DNA of 64,000 bases from an uncultured Acetatifactor sp. (GTDB taxonomy: Bacteria > Bacillota > Clostridia > Lachnospirales > Lachnospiraceae). The notes beneath the pieces are model-generated. The model ran no database searches. It was not told the origin of the DNA and saw only the letters and a program-made list of their open reading frames with translations. This document shows positions 52,762-61,636 of this stretch, one piece after another. Position 1 is the stretch's first letter, and every line of letters begins with the position of its first letter. The position numbers and the translations under genes were made by a program. The stretch is from positions 54,777 through 118,776 of the forward strand of contig CAKRYI010000004.1 in assembly GCA_934426825.1 (NCBI GenBank), read 5' to 3'.

Positions 52762-53475
52762 ATGCAACGTAGAAAACACAAACGTAAGACGAATCATGTC
52801 GTGATTGTTACGTCCGATGCAGTAGATGCAAAAGTAAGGCAGTTCCGAATCCGGCCATGGATATTGCAGGTGGTTATTCTGGTTATGTGTGTCATAATCG
52901 GAGGACTTATCGGGTATTTGGTCTATGAGGAAAAACTCTGGGAAGTCGCAAGACAGCGGAACAGCGAACAGCAGCAGACTGTGAAGGAACTGGAGAATGA
53001 GAAGCAGACGCTTTTGTCCCAGATTGACGGACTGAACGACCAGATTCAAATATTGAGTAATACGGTGAACCAGAAGGTACAGAGTGAGAATGAACTGACG
53101 GCAGCGCTGGAAAAACAGAGCCTCCCTACGGAATTTCCGCTGACCGGTTCCGCCTCTATGCAGGAGGCAGCAGAAGGTGACCCGATGTGCGTATTTACCG
53201 CTTCAGCAGGTACGACAGTCGTGGCAACGGCGAGCGGAACGGTGACGGCAGTAAATGATGACGCTGATTACGGACACAGCGTATGGATTGATCACGGGAA
53301 TGGCTATGTAACCATTTACCGCAATAAAGGCGATGCTACCGTAAAGCAGGGCGACGAGGTGGTGCAGGGCACGACATTGTTCCTGATAGGAGAGGACAAT
53401 ACGACGCTTGGCTATCAGATGATGAAGGACGGCGCATATATTTCTCCTATGGATATGCTGGCAATCAGCGGCTAA
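52762..53475 (+). CDS. Membrane-anchored LytM (M23)-like protein lacking zinc ligands
   Basis: 237 residues. Basic N-terminus, membrane helix about 32-54, coiled coil about 58-118, and a LytM-type beta domain about 140-215. The fold signatures are clear (ATASGTVTAVNDD, HSVWIDHGNGYVTIY), but the first motif has no His/Asp pair and the HxH motif after VTIY reads RNK, so the domain cannot bind zinc as usual. It is probably a non-catalytic regulator or scaffold, like SpoIIQ-type proteins. The next gene is a bactofilin; this gene pair is a known combination. Preceded by the dyad and GGAGGTGA. Confidence 0.85.
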   Translation: MQRRKHKRKTNHVVIVTSDAVDAKVRQFRIRPWILQVVILVMCVIIGGLIGYLVYEEKLWEVARQRNSEQQQTVKELENEKQTLLSQIDGLNDQIQILSNTVNQKVQSENELTAALEKQSLPTEFPLTGSASMQEAAEGDPMCVFTASAGTTVVATASGTVTAVNDDADYGHSVWIDHGNGYVTIYRNKGDATVKQGDEVVQGTTLFLIGEDNTTLGYQMMKDGAYISPMDMLAISG

Positions 53476-53551
53476 GGGGAAATGCTCCCGAAATGACGGA
53501 TATAGGAAAATCGGATAGAAAAAGGCAAAGAGAAACAGGAGGATGAATAGA

Positions 53552-54091
53552 ATGGGTGGAAGAGAAAAACAGATAAAGATTACTACGATGGTCGGTGAAA
53601 AATCAGAAATTCACGGTGATTTCTCCGTACAGGGTTCTGCCAGAATCGATGGAAGGGTTGACGGCAATGTGACTGTGACAGGAACCTTAATCGTAGGTGC
53701 AGCGGGATGTATTATTGGAAATGTAAGTGCAGAGGCAGTGCTAATCGGTGGCGAGGTACAGGGCGATGTGCAGGCACCCGAGAAGGCAGAACTGACCGCA
53801 ACAGCAAAGGTACTTGGCGATATTGCAACCAAGGTTATTGTCATTGACGAGAACGCTGTATTTCAGGGCAAATGCGACATGAATCAGACGGAGCCTACCA
53901 GAAAGGCAAAAGGCAGAGCAACCAAAGCAGTAAAAGCCGGAAGAAAGTCTGCAAAGGCTGCCATTGCAGAGGCACTTAAGGAAGTCGCAGAAGAGGAAAG
54001 AGCGGCAGCGGCAGAGACACCTGCAACAGCGGAAACATCTGCAGCGTCTGCGACACCTGCTGTGGAAAACAAGACGGAATCCGAATCATAA
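53552..54091 (+). CDS. Bactofilin (polymer-forming cytoskeletal protein)
   Basis: 179 residues. Central right-handed beta-helix domain about 15-105 with the regular turn pattern (GDFSVQGSARIDGRVDGNV, GTLIVGAAGCIIGNVSAEAV) and a disordered Ala/Lys/Glu/Thr-rich C-terminus. Bactofilins polymerise without nucleotides and often position cell-wall enzymes; the LytM-like partner is encoded 77 bases upstream. The ATG at 53552 is spaced nine bases from aggagg; the ATG at 53543 is too close to it. Confidence 0.92.
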   Translation: MGGREKQIKITTMVGEKSEIHGDFSVQGSARIDGRVDGNVTVTGTLIVGAAGCIIGNVSAEAVLIGGEVQGDVQAPEKAELTATAKVLGDIATKVIVIDENAVFQGKCDMNQTEPTRKAKGRATKAVKAGRKSAKAAIAEALKEVAEEERAAAAETPATAETSAASATPAVENKTESES

Positions 54092-54116
54092 TAAATTTGC
54101 ATACAGGAGATGGGTT

Positions 54117-54449
54117 ATGAAAAAGGTACTGTTTATTCTTTTATTCGTTTCTACAATACTTGCAGGTTGTAATAGTAGTGATAAAAGTGAAGGGAAAATG
54201 TTGTTAAAGTTGGGAGAAAACCTTTATGAGGGAACGATGGATGAGGAGAGTATTGGCCCTATGGGGGACTCTGGCTGTATAGGTGGAGTAATAGAATCCT
54301 CAGTTGGCAGGGAGGAGGTACCTAAGAAAGAGGGACAGAGTAATTTTGGATGTGTTGGAAATAGTTATACTGCCGAGGATGATACAGGAATCATTCAAGT
54401 GTACATTGAAGGCGAATGGTATACTTTCAAAAAAGTTGATAACCAATAA
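54117..54449 (+). CDS. Small lipoprotein, function unknown
   Basis: 110 residues. Signal peptide with lipobox LAGC (about 17-20), then a short polar region with four further Gly/Cys turns (DSGCIGG, NFGCVGN) and an aromatic C-terminus (EGEWYTFKKV). The ATG 54117 has caggaga upstream. AT-richer than its neighbours, possibly a recent arrival. It follows the bactofilin gene by 26 bases but need not belong to the same unit. Confidence 0.6.
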   Translation: MKKVLFILLFVSTILAGCNSSDKSEGKMLLKLGENLYEGTMDEESIGPMGDSGCIGGVIESSVGREEVPKKEGQSNFGCVGNSYTAEDDTGIIQVYIEGEWYTFKKVDNQ

Positions 54450-54450
54450 A

Positions 54451-54468
54451 GCAGAAACTTTTTTCTGC
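54451..54468 (+). repeat. Short hairpin after the small lipoprotein gene
   Basis: gcagaaa pairs with tttctgc around a cttt loop; T residues are inside rather than after the stem, so termination is uncertain. Confidence 0.4.
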
Positions 54469-54475
54469 ATAAAAG

Positions 54476-54566
54476 AAAATCGCTTAAACCATGTATTGTT
54501 CCCGAAAGTCGTCAGAATGAAAGCTGACAAACTGACTTTGGGGATACGGGGTTTAAGCGATTTTTT
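54476..54566. terminator. Unusually long structured element between convergent genes
   Basis: A 15-bp outer stem (54476-54490 with 54550-54564), then inner pairs gtat/atac, cgaaagtc/gactttgg and gtcag/ctgac. A and T runs on both sides allow termination in either direction, but the 60-base inner part is far larger than a normal loop. Two bases beyond is the end of the TrpR-like gene. Confidence 0.6.
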
Positions 54567-54567
54567 A

Positions 54568-54855
54568 TTATTTTCCCATGCGGCCGAAAATCAATTCGTA
54601 TCCGTCGTTTCCGTAATTCAGGGAGCGGTTCACTCTGCTGATGGTAGCGGTGGAAGCGCCTGTTTTCTCGGCAATGTCCAAATAGGTCTTGTGTTCCCTA
54701 AGCATTGCGGCAACTTCAAAGCGCTGGGAGAGGGACAACAGCTCGTTCACGGTACATAAATCTTCAAAGAAACTGTAACACTCCTCGCGGTTCTCTAATT
54801 TTAAGATAGCGTCAAACAGGAAATCTACAGCATCGGTTTTAATTTTCTTATTCAT
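54568..54855 (-). CDS. TrpR-like repressor (YerC/YecD family)
   Basis: 95 residues on the reverse strand. Helical protein with a TrpR-type helix-turn-helix (TYLDIAEKTGASTATISRVNRSL) and the family start DAVDFLFDAILKLENREECYSFFEDL. ATG 54855 follows aatggagattgg; an extension to 54882 is possible. In Bacillus yerC lies near pcrB-pcrA-ligA; here pcrA is about 4.4 kb away on the other strand. Ligand and targets are unknown. Confidence 0.85.
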   Translation of the reverse strand: MNKKIKTDAVDFLFDAILKLENREECYSFFEDLCTVNELLSLSQRFEVAAMLREHKTYLDIAEKTGASTATISRVNRSLNYGNDGYELIFGRMGK

Positions 54856-54907
54856 TCCAATCTCCATTCCCGCCGTATTCATTGGCGTATAGGCACTTAA
54901 AGATACT

Positions 54908-54936
54908 TTTACACTGTAAAGTTATACAGTTGTAAC
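54908..54936 (-). promoter_or_regulatory. Two adjacent dyads upstream of the TrpR-like gene
   Basis: TTTACA c TGTAAA (54908-54920) is a perfect dyad; gttatacagttgtaac (54921-54936) is a weaker one beside it. An autoregulatory operator is possible. Confidence 0.35.
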
Positions 54937-55012
54937 TAATGAGATTCTATCATAATAAAAAGGTAAAGTAAAGAGCGAAAGAAGATTCTGAAAAGATTTC
55001 TGAAAGATTTGA

Positions 55013-55041
55013 TTGCCATGTAGTATTAATTACTATATAAT
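55013..55041 (+). promoter_or_regulatory. Sigma-A promoter for the DUF1836 gene
   Basis: TTGCCA (55013-55018), 17 bases, TATAAT (55036-55041). The leader of about 65 bases contains a gtac..gtac dyad. Confidence 0.7.
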
Positions 55042-55112
55042 AGTGTACATGATAACGTACAAGTGATGAAGTATGACAGTCTGATGTATGTCAGGAGAGG
55101 AATGTGTGACAT

Positions 55113-55769
55113 ATGACCATTGATACGGAAGATTTATTAAACAGTATATTGGATAGTCTGGACAGAATCGAGTATATCAAACCGGAAGATATTCCCAATA
55201 TTGATTTGTATATGGATCAGGTGACAACCTTTATGGACCAGCGGCTTCGTTCCACGGCGCGCCATCCGGGAGATGACAAGGTGCTGACCAAGACCATGAT
55301 TAATAACTATGCGAAGAATGATTTGCTTCCGCCGCCGGTGAAGAAGAAATATTCCAGGGAGCATGTACTTTTGCTTATTTTTATCTATTATTACAAAAGT
55401 ATTTTATCCATCAGTGATATACAGACGCTTTTGCACCCGATTACGGAGCAGTATTTTCAGAATGACAAGGATTTCAATTTAGAGAGCATTTACAGAGAAG
55501 TGTTCAGTATGGAAAAAGAACAGGTGGAGCTTTTGAAGGAGGATGTCCGGGCGAGATTTGTACAGGCGGAGGATTCCTTTACCGACGCACCGAAAGAGAG
55601 TGTGGAGTTTTTGCGCAAGTTTTCCTTTATCTGTCTGCTCAGCTTTGATGTGTATGTAAAGAAGCTGATGATTGAGAAGCTGGTGGACGAGCTGGCGGAA
55701 GAGGGCAAAAAGAAAGACGAGAAGGACAGCAAGGAAAAGGATAAAAGTAAAGAGAAGAACGGAAAGTAA
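55113..55769 (+). CDS. DUF1836 domain protein
   Basis: 218 residues. The DUF1836 core (about 45-150) carries the conserved LTKTMINNYAKNDLLPPPV and a helical MerR-like N-terminus, suggesting DNA binding; the last 25 residues are a Lys/Glu/Asp-rich tail. No known target. The ribosome site aggagagg is twelve bases upstream, rather far. Followed after 127 bases by an ABC-type binding protein; the two are not obviously linked. Confidence 0.8.
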   Translation: MTIDTEDLLNSILDSLDRIEYIKPEDIPNIDLYMDQVTTFMDQRLRSTARHPGDDKVLTKTMINNYAKNDLLPPPVKKKYSREHVLLLIFIYYYKSILSISDIQTLLHPITEQYFQNDKDFNLESIYREVFSMEKEQVELLKEDVRARFVQAEDSFTDAPKESVEFLRKFSFICLLSFDVYVKKLMIEKLVDELAEEGKKKDEKDSKEKDKSKEKNGK

Positions 55770-55896
55770 AAAAGAGAGAAGAGCGGGAAATAGGGAGAAA
55801 AACGAAAAAAGAGAGAAAAACGTAGAAACAGAGAAAGACAGGCACAAATTTTGCGGTGTTTCATACAATAGAACATCAATGAGTTTGGAGGCTGTT

Positions 55897-56919
55897 ATGA
55901 AAAAGAAAATTTTAAAAAGAATAGGGGCGGTGCTGCTTGGCGCCATGCTGACAGTACCCGCACTTATAGGCTGCGGAGGGAGTGAAACCACCAAGGACGG
56001 TAAAACGAAAGTTGTACTGAATGAGGTGGCACACTCCATTTTTTATGCGCCCATGTATGTTGCCATTGAAAACGGCTATTTTGAGGAAGAGGGAATTGCC
56101 CTTACCCTTGTCACCGGATTCGGGGCGGATAAGACAATGACGGCGCTGTTGACCGGGGAGGCGGACATCGGTTTCATGGGAAGCGAGAGTACCATTTACA
56201 CCTATGCCGGCGGCACGGAGGACTATGTGGTGAACTTTGCACAGCTTACCCAGCGTGCCGGAAATTTTCTGGTGGCGAGGGAGCCTGTCAGCAATTTTGA
56301 TTGGGATATGGTAAAAGGGAAAAAGGTCTTGGGCGGCAGAACGGGTGGCATGCCGGAAATGGTATTTGAGTATATTTTGGAAAAGAACGGCATAGACCCG
56401 GCATCGGATTTGCAGATTGACCAGAGCATCGATTTTGGTTCCACCGCGGCGGCATTTTCCGGCGGGCAGGGGGATTTTACGGTGGAATTCGAGCCCCATG
56501 CGACCATGCTGGAACAAAAAGGAGACGGCTATGTAGTGGCGTCTTTAGGGGAGGAATCCGGGTATGTGCCCTACACCTCTTTTTCCGCAAAAAAAAGTTA
56601 TTTAGAAAAGAACGGCAGGACGGTGCAGGCGTTTACCAATGCGCTGCAAAAGGGAATGGATTATGTGGCAGACCATACTCCGGCAGAAATCGCAGGAGTG
56701 ATTGCGCCACAGTTTAACGGAACGGATATGGAGACGCTCACCACCATTGTGGAGCGCTATTACAATCAGAATACGTGGAAGGAAAATCTGATTTTTGAAA
56801 AGGAATCCTTTGATTTGCTGCAGAATATTCTGGAAGACGCAAAGGTATTGGAAAAACCGGTACCCTATGAAACACTTGTGACAACGGAATATGCGGTACG
56901 GGCAGCAGAAAACAATTAA
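55897..56919 (+). CDS. NMT1/THI5-like ABC substrate-binding lipoprotein (orphan)
   Basis: 340 residues. Signal peptide with lipobox LIGC (about 24-27), then a periplasmic-binding fold of the NMT1/SsuA type (SIFYAPMYVAIENGYFEEEGI, ADIGFMGSESTIY, FGSTAAAFSGGQGDFTVEFEP). Such proteins import thiamine precursors, taurine-type sulfonates or nitrate; none can be assigned. Neither a permease nor an ATPase gene follows, which is unusual for this family. ATG 55897 has ggagg five bases upstream. Confidence 0.85.
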   Translation: MKKKILKRIGAVLLGAMLTVPALIGCGGSETTKDGKTKVVLNEVAHSIFYAPMYVAIENGYFEEEGIALTLVTGFGADKTMTALLTGEADIGFMGSESTIYTYAGGTEDYVVNFAQLTQRAGNFLVAREPVSNFDWDMVKGKKVLGGRTGGMPEMVFEYILEKNGIDPASDLQIDQSIDFGSTAAAFSGGQGDFTVEFEPHATMLEQKGDGYVVASLGEESGYVPYTSFSAKKSYLEKNGRTVQAFTNALQKGMDYVADHTPAEIAGVIAPQFNGTDMETLTTIVERYYNQNTWKENLIFEKESFDLLQNILEDAKVLEKPVPYETLVTTEYAVRAAENN

Positions 56920-56966
56920 TTATCATGTTTAAGAATGACTTTGTATAGATTATTTGTGAAAATGGC

Positions 56967-56995
56967 TTGAGAAAATTAATTAAATTTGGTAAAAT
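56967..56995 (+). promoter_or_regulatory. Probable promoter of the SPFH/zinc-ribbon pair
   Basis: TTGAGA (56967-56972), 17 bases, TAAAAT (56990-56995). The leader to 57052 has a weak gtgt/acac dyad. Confidence 0.5.
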
Positions 56996-57051
56996 GAAGA
57001 AAATGTGTGTCATTAATCACATGATATACACGAAAAGCGGAGGATAAGCAA

Positions 57052-58425
57052 ATGGGATTAATTAAAGCAACAAAAGATGCCATAAGCAGTGTGTTGGCTG
57101 ACCAGTGGTTGGAATACTTCTACTGTGATACGTTATCTAATGACGTTCTGGTTACAAAAGGACAGAAGAGGATTACCCCCGGCAAGAACAGCAATACCAA
57201 GGCGATTGACAATATTATTACCAACGGTTCCATCGTTGCAGTAAACGAAGGACAGTGTATGATTATTGTTGATCAGGGTAAAATCGTAGAAGTCTGTGCC
57301 GAGGCGGGCGAGTTCGTTTTTGACGGCTCTACACAGCCCAGTGTTTTCTACGGCGGACTTGGAAAAGGAATCGTAGGTTCCTTTAATACTGCATTCCAGC
57401 GTTTTACTTTTGGAGGAAATGCTCCGAAAGACCAGAGAGTGTACTACTTTAACACCAAAGAGATTATGGATAATCTCTACGGTACGGCAAATCCGATTGA
57501 TTTCCACCTTGTTTCCAAGAACACAGGTTTGGAACTGGAAACTACCGTAAGATGTAACGGTCAGTACAGCTTTAAAATTGTAGACCCTATTTTATTCTAT
57601 ACAACGGTATGTGCAAACGTAGCAGACAACTACAGCAAGAGCGGTGAGGGTGCCAAACTGCTCAGCATGATGAAGAGCGAGCTGCTTACAAAGTTGCCTA
57701 TCGCCCTTTCCAAAGTTGCGGCAGAAGGCGTACTTCCTTCCCAGCTGCAGGGACATATCGAAGAAATCGTAGAGACCGTAAAGAAAGAACTGAGTGAGCA
57801 GTGGACACTGACCCGTGGTATCGAAATGGTTGCCATGACCATTTCCGCTACCGTTCCCGCAGAAGACAGAGAGCGTCTCAATGTTTGGAACGAGAGAGTT
57901 ATGCTTAAGGATGCTGATTATCGTGCAGCAAGACAGTCCGAGGCTATGGGTACTTTCATCGAAAATTCCAAGATGGGCGGCGGCGAAGGCGGTGCCAGCG
58001 GTATGGACGCTATGATGGGTATGTTTTCCATGAACATGATGCAGAATATGATGGGCGGCAATCAGGGCGGCATGATGGGTATGCCCGGCGGTCAGCAGAT
58101 GCAGCAGGCGCCCCAGAATCAGGCAGCACCTCAGAATCATCAGGCAGCACCCGTGCTTGGCTGGACCTGCAGTTGCGGCAAGGCTGACAACAGAGGAAAG
58201 TTCTGTTCCGAGTGTGGCGCACCGAAGCCATCCGATGCAGGCTGGACCTGTAGCTGCGGAACCGTAAATCAGGGCAAATTCTGCTCTAACTGCGGCTCAA
58301 AGAAGCCGGAGGGAGCACCTCTTTACAAGTGTGATAAGTGTGGATGGGAGCCGGAAGACCCTGCACATCCTCCTAAATTCTGTCCTGAGTGCGGCGATAT
58401 TTTTGATGAGAACGACAGACAGTAA
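57052..58425 (+). CDS. SPFH-domain protein with C-terminal zinc ribbons (YdjI-like)
   Basis: 457 residues. SPFH/band-7-type domain about 30-300 (the group also called virion core protein-like), a Met/Gly/Gln-rich linker about 305-362, then three zinc ribbons: WTCSCGKADNRGKFCSECG, WTCSCGTVNQGKFCSNCG and YKCDKCGWEPED..FCPECGD. B. subtilis YdjI, part of the PspA-associated ydjFGHI envelope stress operon, has a comparable SPFH core. No membrane helix is seen; membrane contact would be through the SPFH part. Confidence 0.85.
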   Translation: MGLIKATKDAISSVLADQWLEYFYCDTLSNDVLVTKGQKRITPGKNSNTKAIDNIITNGSIVAVNEGQCMIIVDQGKIVEVCAEAGEFVFDGSTQPSVFYGGLGKGIVGSFNTAFQRFTFGGNAPKDQRVYYFNTKEIMDNLYGTANPIDFHLVSKNTGLELETTVRCNGQYSFKIVDPILFYTTVCANVADNYSKSGEGAKLLSMMKSELLTKLPIALSKVAAEGVLPSQLQGHIEEIVETVKKELSEQWTLTRGIEMVAMTISATVPAEDRERLNVWNERVMLKDADYRAARQSEAMGTFIENSKMGGGEGGASGMDAMMGMFSMNMMQNMMGGNQGGMMGMPGGQQMQQAPQNQAAPQNHQAAPVLGWTCSCGKADNRGKFCSECGAPKPSDAGWTCSCGTVNQGKFCSNCGSKKPEGAPLYKCDKCGWEPEDPAHPPKFCPECGDIFDENDRQ

Positions 58426-58451
58426 TTCCGGAATTTATAACCGGTGATAGG

Positions 58452-58477
58452 ATTCCGCCACGGGAAACTGTGGCGGA
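58452..58477 (+). repeat. Hairpin between the SPFH and zinc-ribbon genes
   Basis: ttccgccac pairs with gtggcggaa around a gggaaact loop. No T-run follows; it may tune the expression of the second gene. Confidence 0.5.
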
Positions 58478-58525
58478 ACTCTGTGTTATGGGAACTGTTA
58501 TCAGGACGAAGAGGGGAAAAGACAG

Positions 58526-59287
58526 GTGAATGGTGTACTGATTAAAATTATTATTGTACTGGTTCTTTTGCTGGTACTGGCGGGAATTATTTATATGGCA
58601 TATCGTTCGATAAAAAAGAAAATCAGTGAGTTTTCCACTCAGATGTTTGGAACCTCTGATATTATGGAGGGCATAAGACAGCAGGAAATGCAGGAGTCCA
58701 TGACACCAAAGTCGGTGGCGGGAGCAACCAGACTGTATCTGCCCATGATTGTGAAGGATTTTCCGGATTTTCATTATGATGAAATGAAAAACAGAGCGGA
58801 AAATGTACTTATCTCTTTTCTGCGAAGCATTGATGCCATGAATCCGGAACTTTTGACAGAAGGAACCAATGAACTGCGGGACAGCCTGAATATGCGGATT
58901 GGAATGCTGCAGAATCAGGAGCAGCAGGAGACTTTTCAGGATATAAAGATACACAGAACGGAGTTATTCCGGTATCGCAAGACAAAGGGAAGATGCAGCG
59001 TCATTTTCCAGTCGGCGCTTGAGAGCATTCATTTTGTGGAGAAAGACGGAAAAATTGTGTCCGGACGTAATGACAGACGGGAACAATCAAGGTATAATGT
59101 GGAAGTGATTTATATACAAGACCCGGATTTGATTGAAAATACGGAGGATGCAGGTCTTGCAATGAATTGCCCGAACTGCGGGGCCCCGCTTCCCAGTCTC
59201 GGTGCAAAGAAGTGTAAATACTGCGGTTCACCGATAGTAGAGTTCAATATCCGTACTTGGAATTTTGCATCGGTGGAGGAAAGTTAA
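58526..59287 (+). CDS. Membrane protein with C-terminal zinc ribbon (YdjG/H-like)
   Basis: 253 residues from GTG with gagggg upstream. Membrane helix about 7-27, a middle domain resembling the Tim44-like region of bacterial zinc-ribbon membrane proteins (about 60-190), and a zinc ribbon NCPNCGAPLPSLGAKKCKYC (about 214-233). Gene order SPFH protein then zinc-ribbon membrane protein recalls B. subtilis ydjFGHI, but no pspA homologue is here. Ends right at the pcrA start. Confidence 0.75.
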   Translation: MNGVLIKIIIVLVLLLVLAGIIYMAYRSIKKKISEFSTQMFGTSDIMEGIRQQEMQESMTPKSVAGATRLYLPMIVKDFPDFHYDEMKNRAENVLISFLRSIDAMNPELLTEGTNELRDSLNMRIGMLQNQEQQETFQDIKIHRTELFRYRKTKGRCSVIFQSALESIHFVEKDGKIVSGRNDRREQSRYNVEVIYIQDPDLIENTEDAGLAMNCPNCGAPLPSLGAKKCKYCGSPIVEFNIRTWNFASVEES

Positions 59288-61636
59288 ATGAGTATTTATG
59301 ATACCTTAAATCAGGAACAGAAAGAGGCGGTGCTTCATACAGAAGGACCGCTTTTATTACTTGCCGGAGCCGGAAGCGGCAAGACCAGAGTGCTGACCCA
59401 CAGGATTGCCTATCTGATTGACGAGATGGGAGTAAATCCCTGGAACATTCTGGCAATCACGTTTACCAATAAAGCGGCTGGAGAAATGCGGGAGAGAGTG
59501 GACCGCATTGCGGGATTTGGTGCGGATCAGGTATGGGTCAGCACGTTTCATTCCACCTGCATGAGAATTTTGCGCCGTCATATTGACCGAATCGGCTACG
59601 GGAATAATTTTACAATCTATGATACCGATGACCAGAAAACGGTCATGAAAGGTGTCTGCAAACGTCTGAATATCGACACAAAAATCCATAAGGAGCGCAC
59701 TCTGCTCGGCGCCATTTCCTCGGCGAAGGATGAACTGGTGGATGTGATGGAGTACGAAATGAAATCCATGGGGGATTACAATAAGGCTATTATCGCGCGG
59801 GTGTACCGGGAGTATCAGGAAACGCTCAAAAAAAGCAATGCGCTGGATTTTGATGATATTATTGTAAAAACAGTGGAACTGTTTAAAAACTGTCCGGAAG
59901 TGTTACATTCCTATCAGGAACGATTTAAGTATATTATGGTGGACGAGTATCAGGACACCAATACGGCGCAGTTTGAACTGGTACGGCTGCTGGCGGACGG
60001 CTACCGCAATCTGTGTGTGGTGGGTGATGATGACCAGTCCATTTATAAGTTCCGGGGAGCGAATATCCGCAATATTCTGGATTTTGAAAAGGTATATCCG
60101 GAGGCACGCATTATCAAACTGGAGCAGAATTACCGCTCCACCCAGAATATTCTGGACGCCGCCAATGCGGTGATTGCCAACAATGTGGGACGAAAGGAAA
60201 AGGCTCTCTGGACGGACAAGGGAGCAGGAAATAAGATTCATTTCCGGCCTTTTGAAAATGCCTATGAAGAGGCAGAATATATTGCCGATGACATCAGACG
60301 CAAGGTAAAAGAGGGAGCACAGTTTGCAGACTGTGCCGTGCTGTACCGTACCAATGCGCAGGCGCGACTTTTGGAAGAACGCATGGTGGTGGATGGTATT
60401 CCGTACCGGGTGGTGGGCGGCACCAACTTTTATTCCAGACAGGAAATTAAGGATGTGCTGGCTTACTTAAAGACGATCGACAACGGAATGGACGAGGTGG
60501 CGGTCAGAAGGATTGTCAATGTGCCCAAGCGCAGTATCGGTGCCGTGACGTTGGAAAAGGTGGCGGACTATGCCGAAATGCGTGATATGTCACTGTATGA
60601 GGCTATGTGCCATGCGGACGAAATATCCGGACTCGGAAAGGCAGAGAGTAAAATCAACGGATTTGTCAATATGATACAGGTATTACGCAGCGGACTGTCC
60701 TCCTATACCATACCGGATTTAATCAAGGCGGTATTGGACAGAACCTGTTATCCGGAGTATTTAAAGGATATGGATGAGGAATCGGCGGAGGACAGACTGG
60801 CAAACGTGGACGAACTGATTACCAAAGCCGTGAGCTATGAGGAAACCCATGACGAGCCCTCACTGTCGGAATTTTTGGAGGAAATTGCATTGGTTGCCGA
60901 CATAGACAATGTGGAGGACGGAGATAACCGTGTTTTGCTCATGACGCTTCACAGCGCCAAGGGACTGGAATTTCCTTCTGTGTATCTTGCCGGAATGGAG
61001 GACGGACTGTTCCCCAGCTATATGACGATTGTGTCCGATGACCCTTCGGATATAGAGGAGGAAAGGCGGCTTGCCTATGTGGGAATCACCAGAGCAAAGG
61101 ATGACCTGACGCTTACCTGTGCCAAGATGCGCATGATTCGAGGAGAGACCCAGTACAATGCGCCCAGCCGTTTTATCCGGGAGATTCCGCAGGAACTGCT
61201 GGACAACAAGCCTGTAAGACAAGGGCGGAGTGTGGAAGAATTTTTGGACAGAATGGGTCTTAGAGAGAGCATGGATGCGGGAAGAACCGGTGGGTTTGGC
61301 AGTTCATCCGGTGCCGGAAATTCTGCCGGAGGCGGTTTTGACCCCAGACCCAAGGCGATTGTCCGTTCCAAGGTGACGGCAAAGGCGGACAAGCCTTTTA
61401 TCGCGAAAGGAATCAGCAGTCTGAATCAAATTGCCGGAATTTCCAAGGGCGCACCTGCCACACCGTTAGGGGATTTGGCGTATGGTGTGGGAGACCGTGT
61501 AAAACATATCAAATACGGGGAAGGCACGGTTTTGGATGTGTCCAAGGAACCGAGAGATTATAAGGTTACGGTGAAATTTGATCAGGCGGGACAGAAAATA
61601 ATGTACGCATCTTTTGCAAAATTGAAAAGATTGTAG
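59288..61636 (+). CDS. pcrA: ATP-dependent DNA helicase PcrA/UvrD
   Basis: 782 residues. Superfamily 1 helicase for nucleotide excision repair and rolling-circle replication. Walker A AGAGSGKT (26-33), motif II VDEYQDTN, motif III VGDDDQSIYKFRGA, LEQNYRST (motif IV) and LMTLHSAKGLEFP (motif V). The C-terminus has a glycine-rich linker and a tudor-like end (GDRVKHIKYGEGTVLDV, about 734-782) that binds RNA polymerase in PcrA. Begins directly at the stop of the zinc-ribbon gene, suggesting cotranscription. Confidence 0.96.
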   Translation: MSIYDTLNQEQKEAVLHTEGPLLLLAGAGSGKTRVLTHRIAYLIDEMGVNPWNILAITFTNKAAGEMRERVDRIAGFGADQVWVSTFHSTCMRILRRHIDRIGYGNNFTIYDTDDQKTVMKGVCKRLNIDTKIHKERTLLGAISSAKDELVDVMEYEMKSMGDYNKAIIARVYREYQETLKKSNALDFDDIIVKTVELFKNCPEVLHSYQERFKYIMVDEYQDTNTAQFELVRLLADGYRNLCVVGDDDQSIYKFRGANIRNILDFEKVYPEARIIKLEQNYRSTQNILDAANAVIANNVGRKEKALWTDKGAGNKIHFRPFENAYEEAEYIADDIRRKVKEGAQFADCAVLYRTNAQARLLEERMVVDGIPYRVVGGTNFYSRQEIKDVLAYLKTIDNGMDEVAVRRIVNVPKRSIGAVTLEKVADYAEMRDMSLYEAMCHADEISGLGKAESKINGFVNMIQVLRSGLSSYTIPDLIKAVLDRTCYPEYLKDMDEESAEDRLANVDELITKAVSYEETHDEPSLSEFLEEIALVADIDNVEDGDNRVLLMTLHSAKGLEFPSVYLAGMEDGLFPSYMTIVSDDPSDIEEERRLAYVGITRAKDDLTLTCAKMRMIRGETQYNAPSRFIREIPQELLDNKPVRQGRSVEEFLDRMGLRESMDAGRTGGFGSSSGAGNSAGGGFDPRPKAIVRSKVTAKADKPFIAKGISSLNQIAGISKGAPATPLGDLAYGVGDRVKHIKYGEGTVLDVSKEPRDYKVTVKFDQAGQKIMYASFAKLKRL

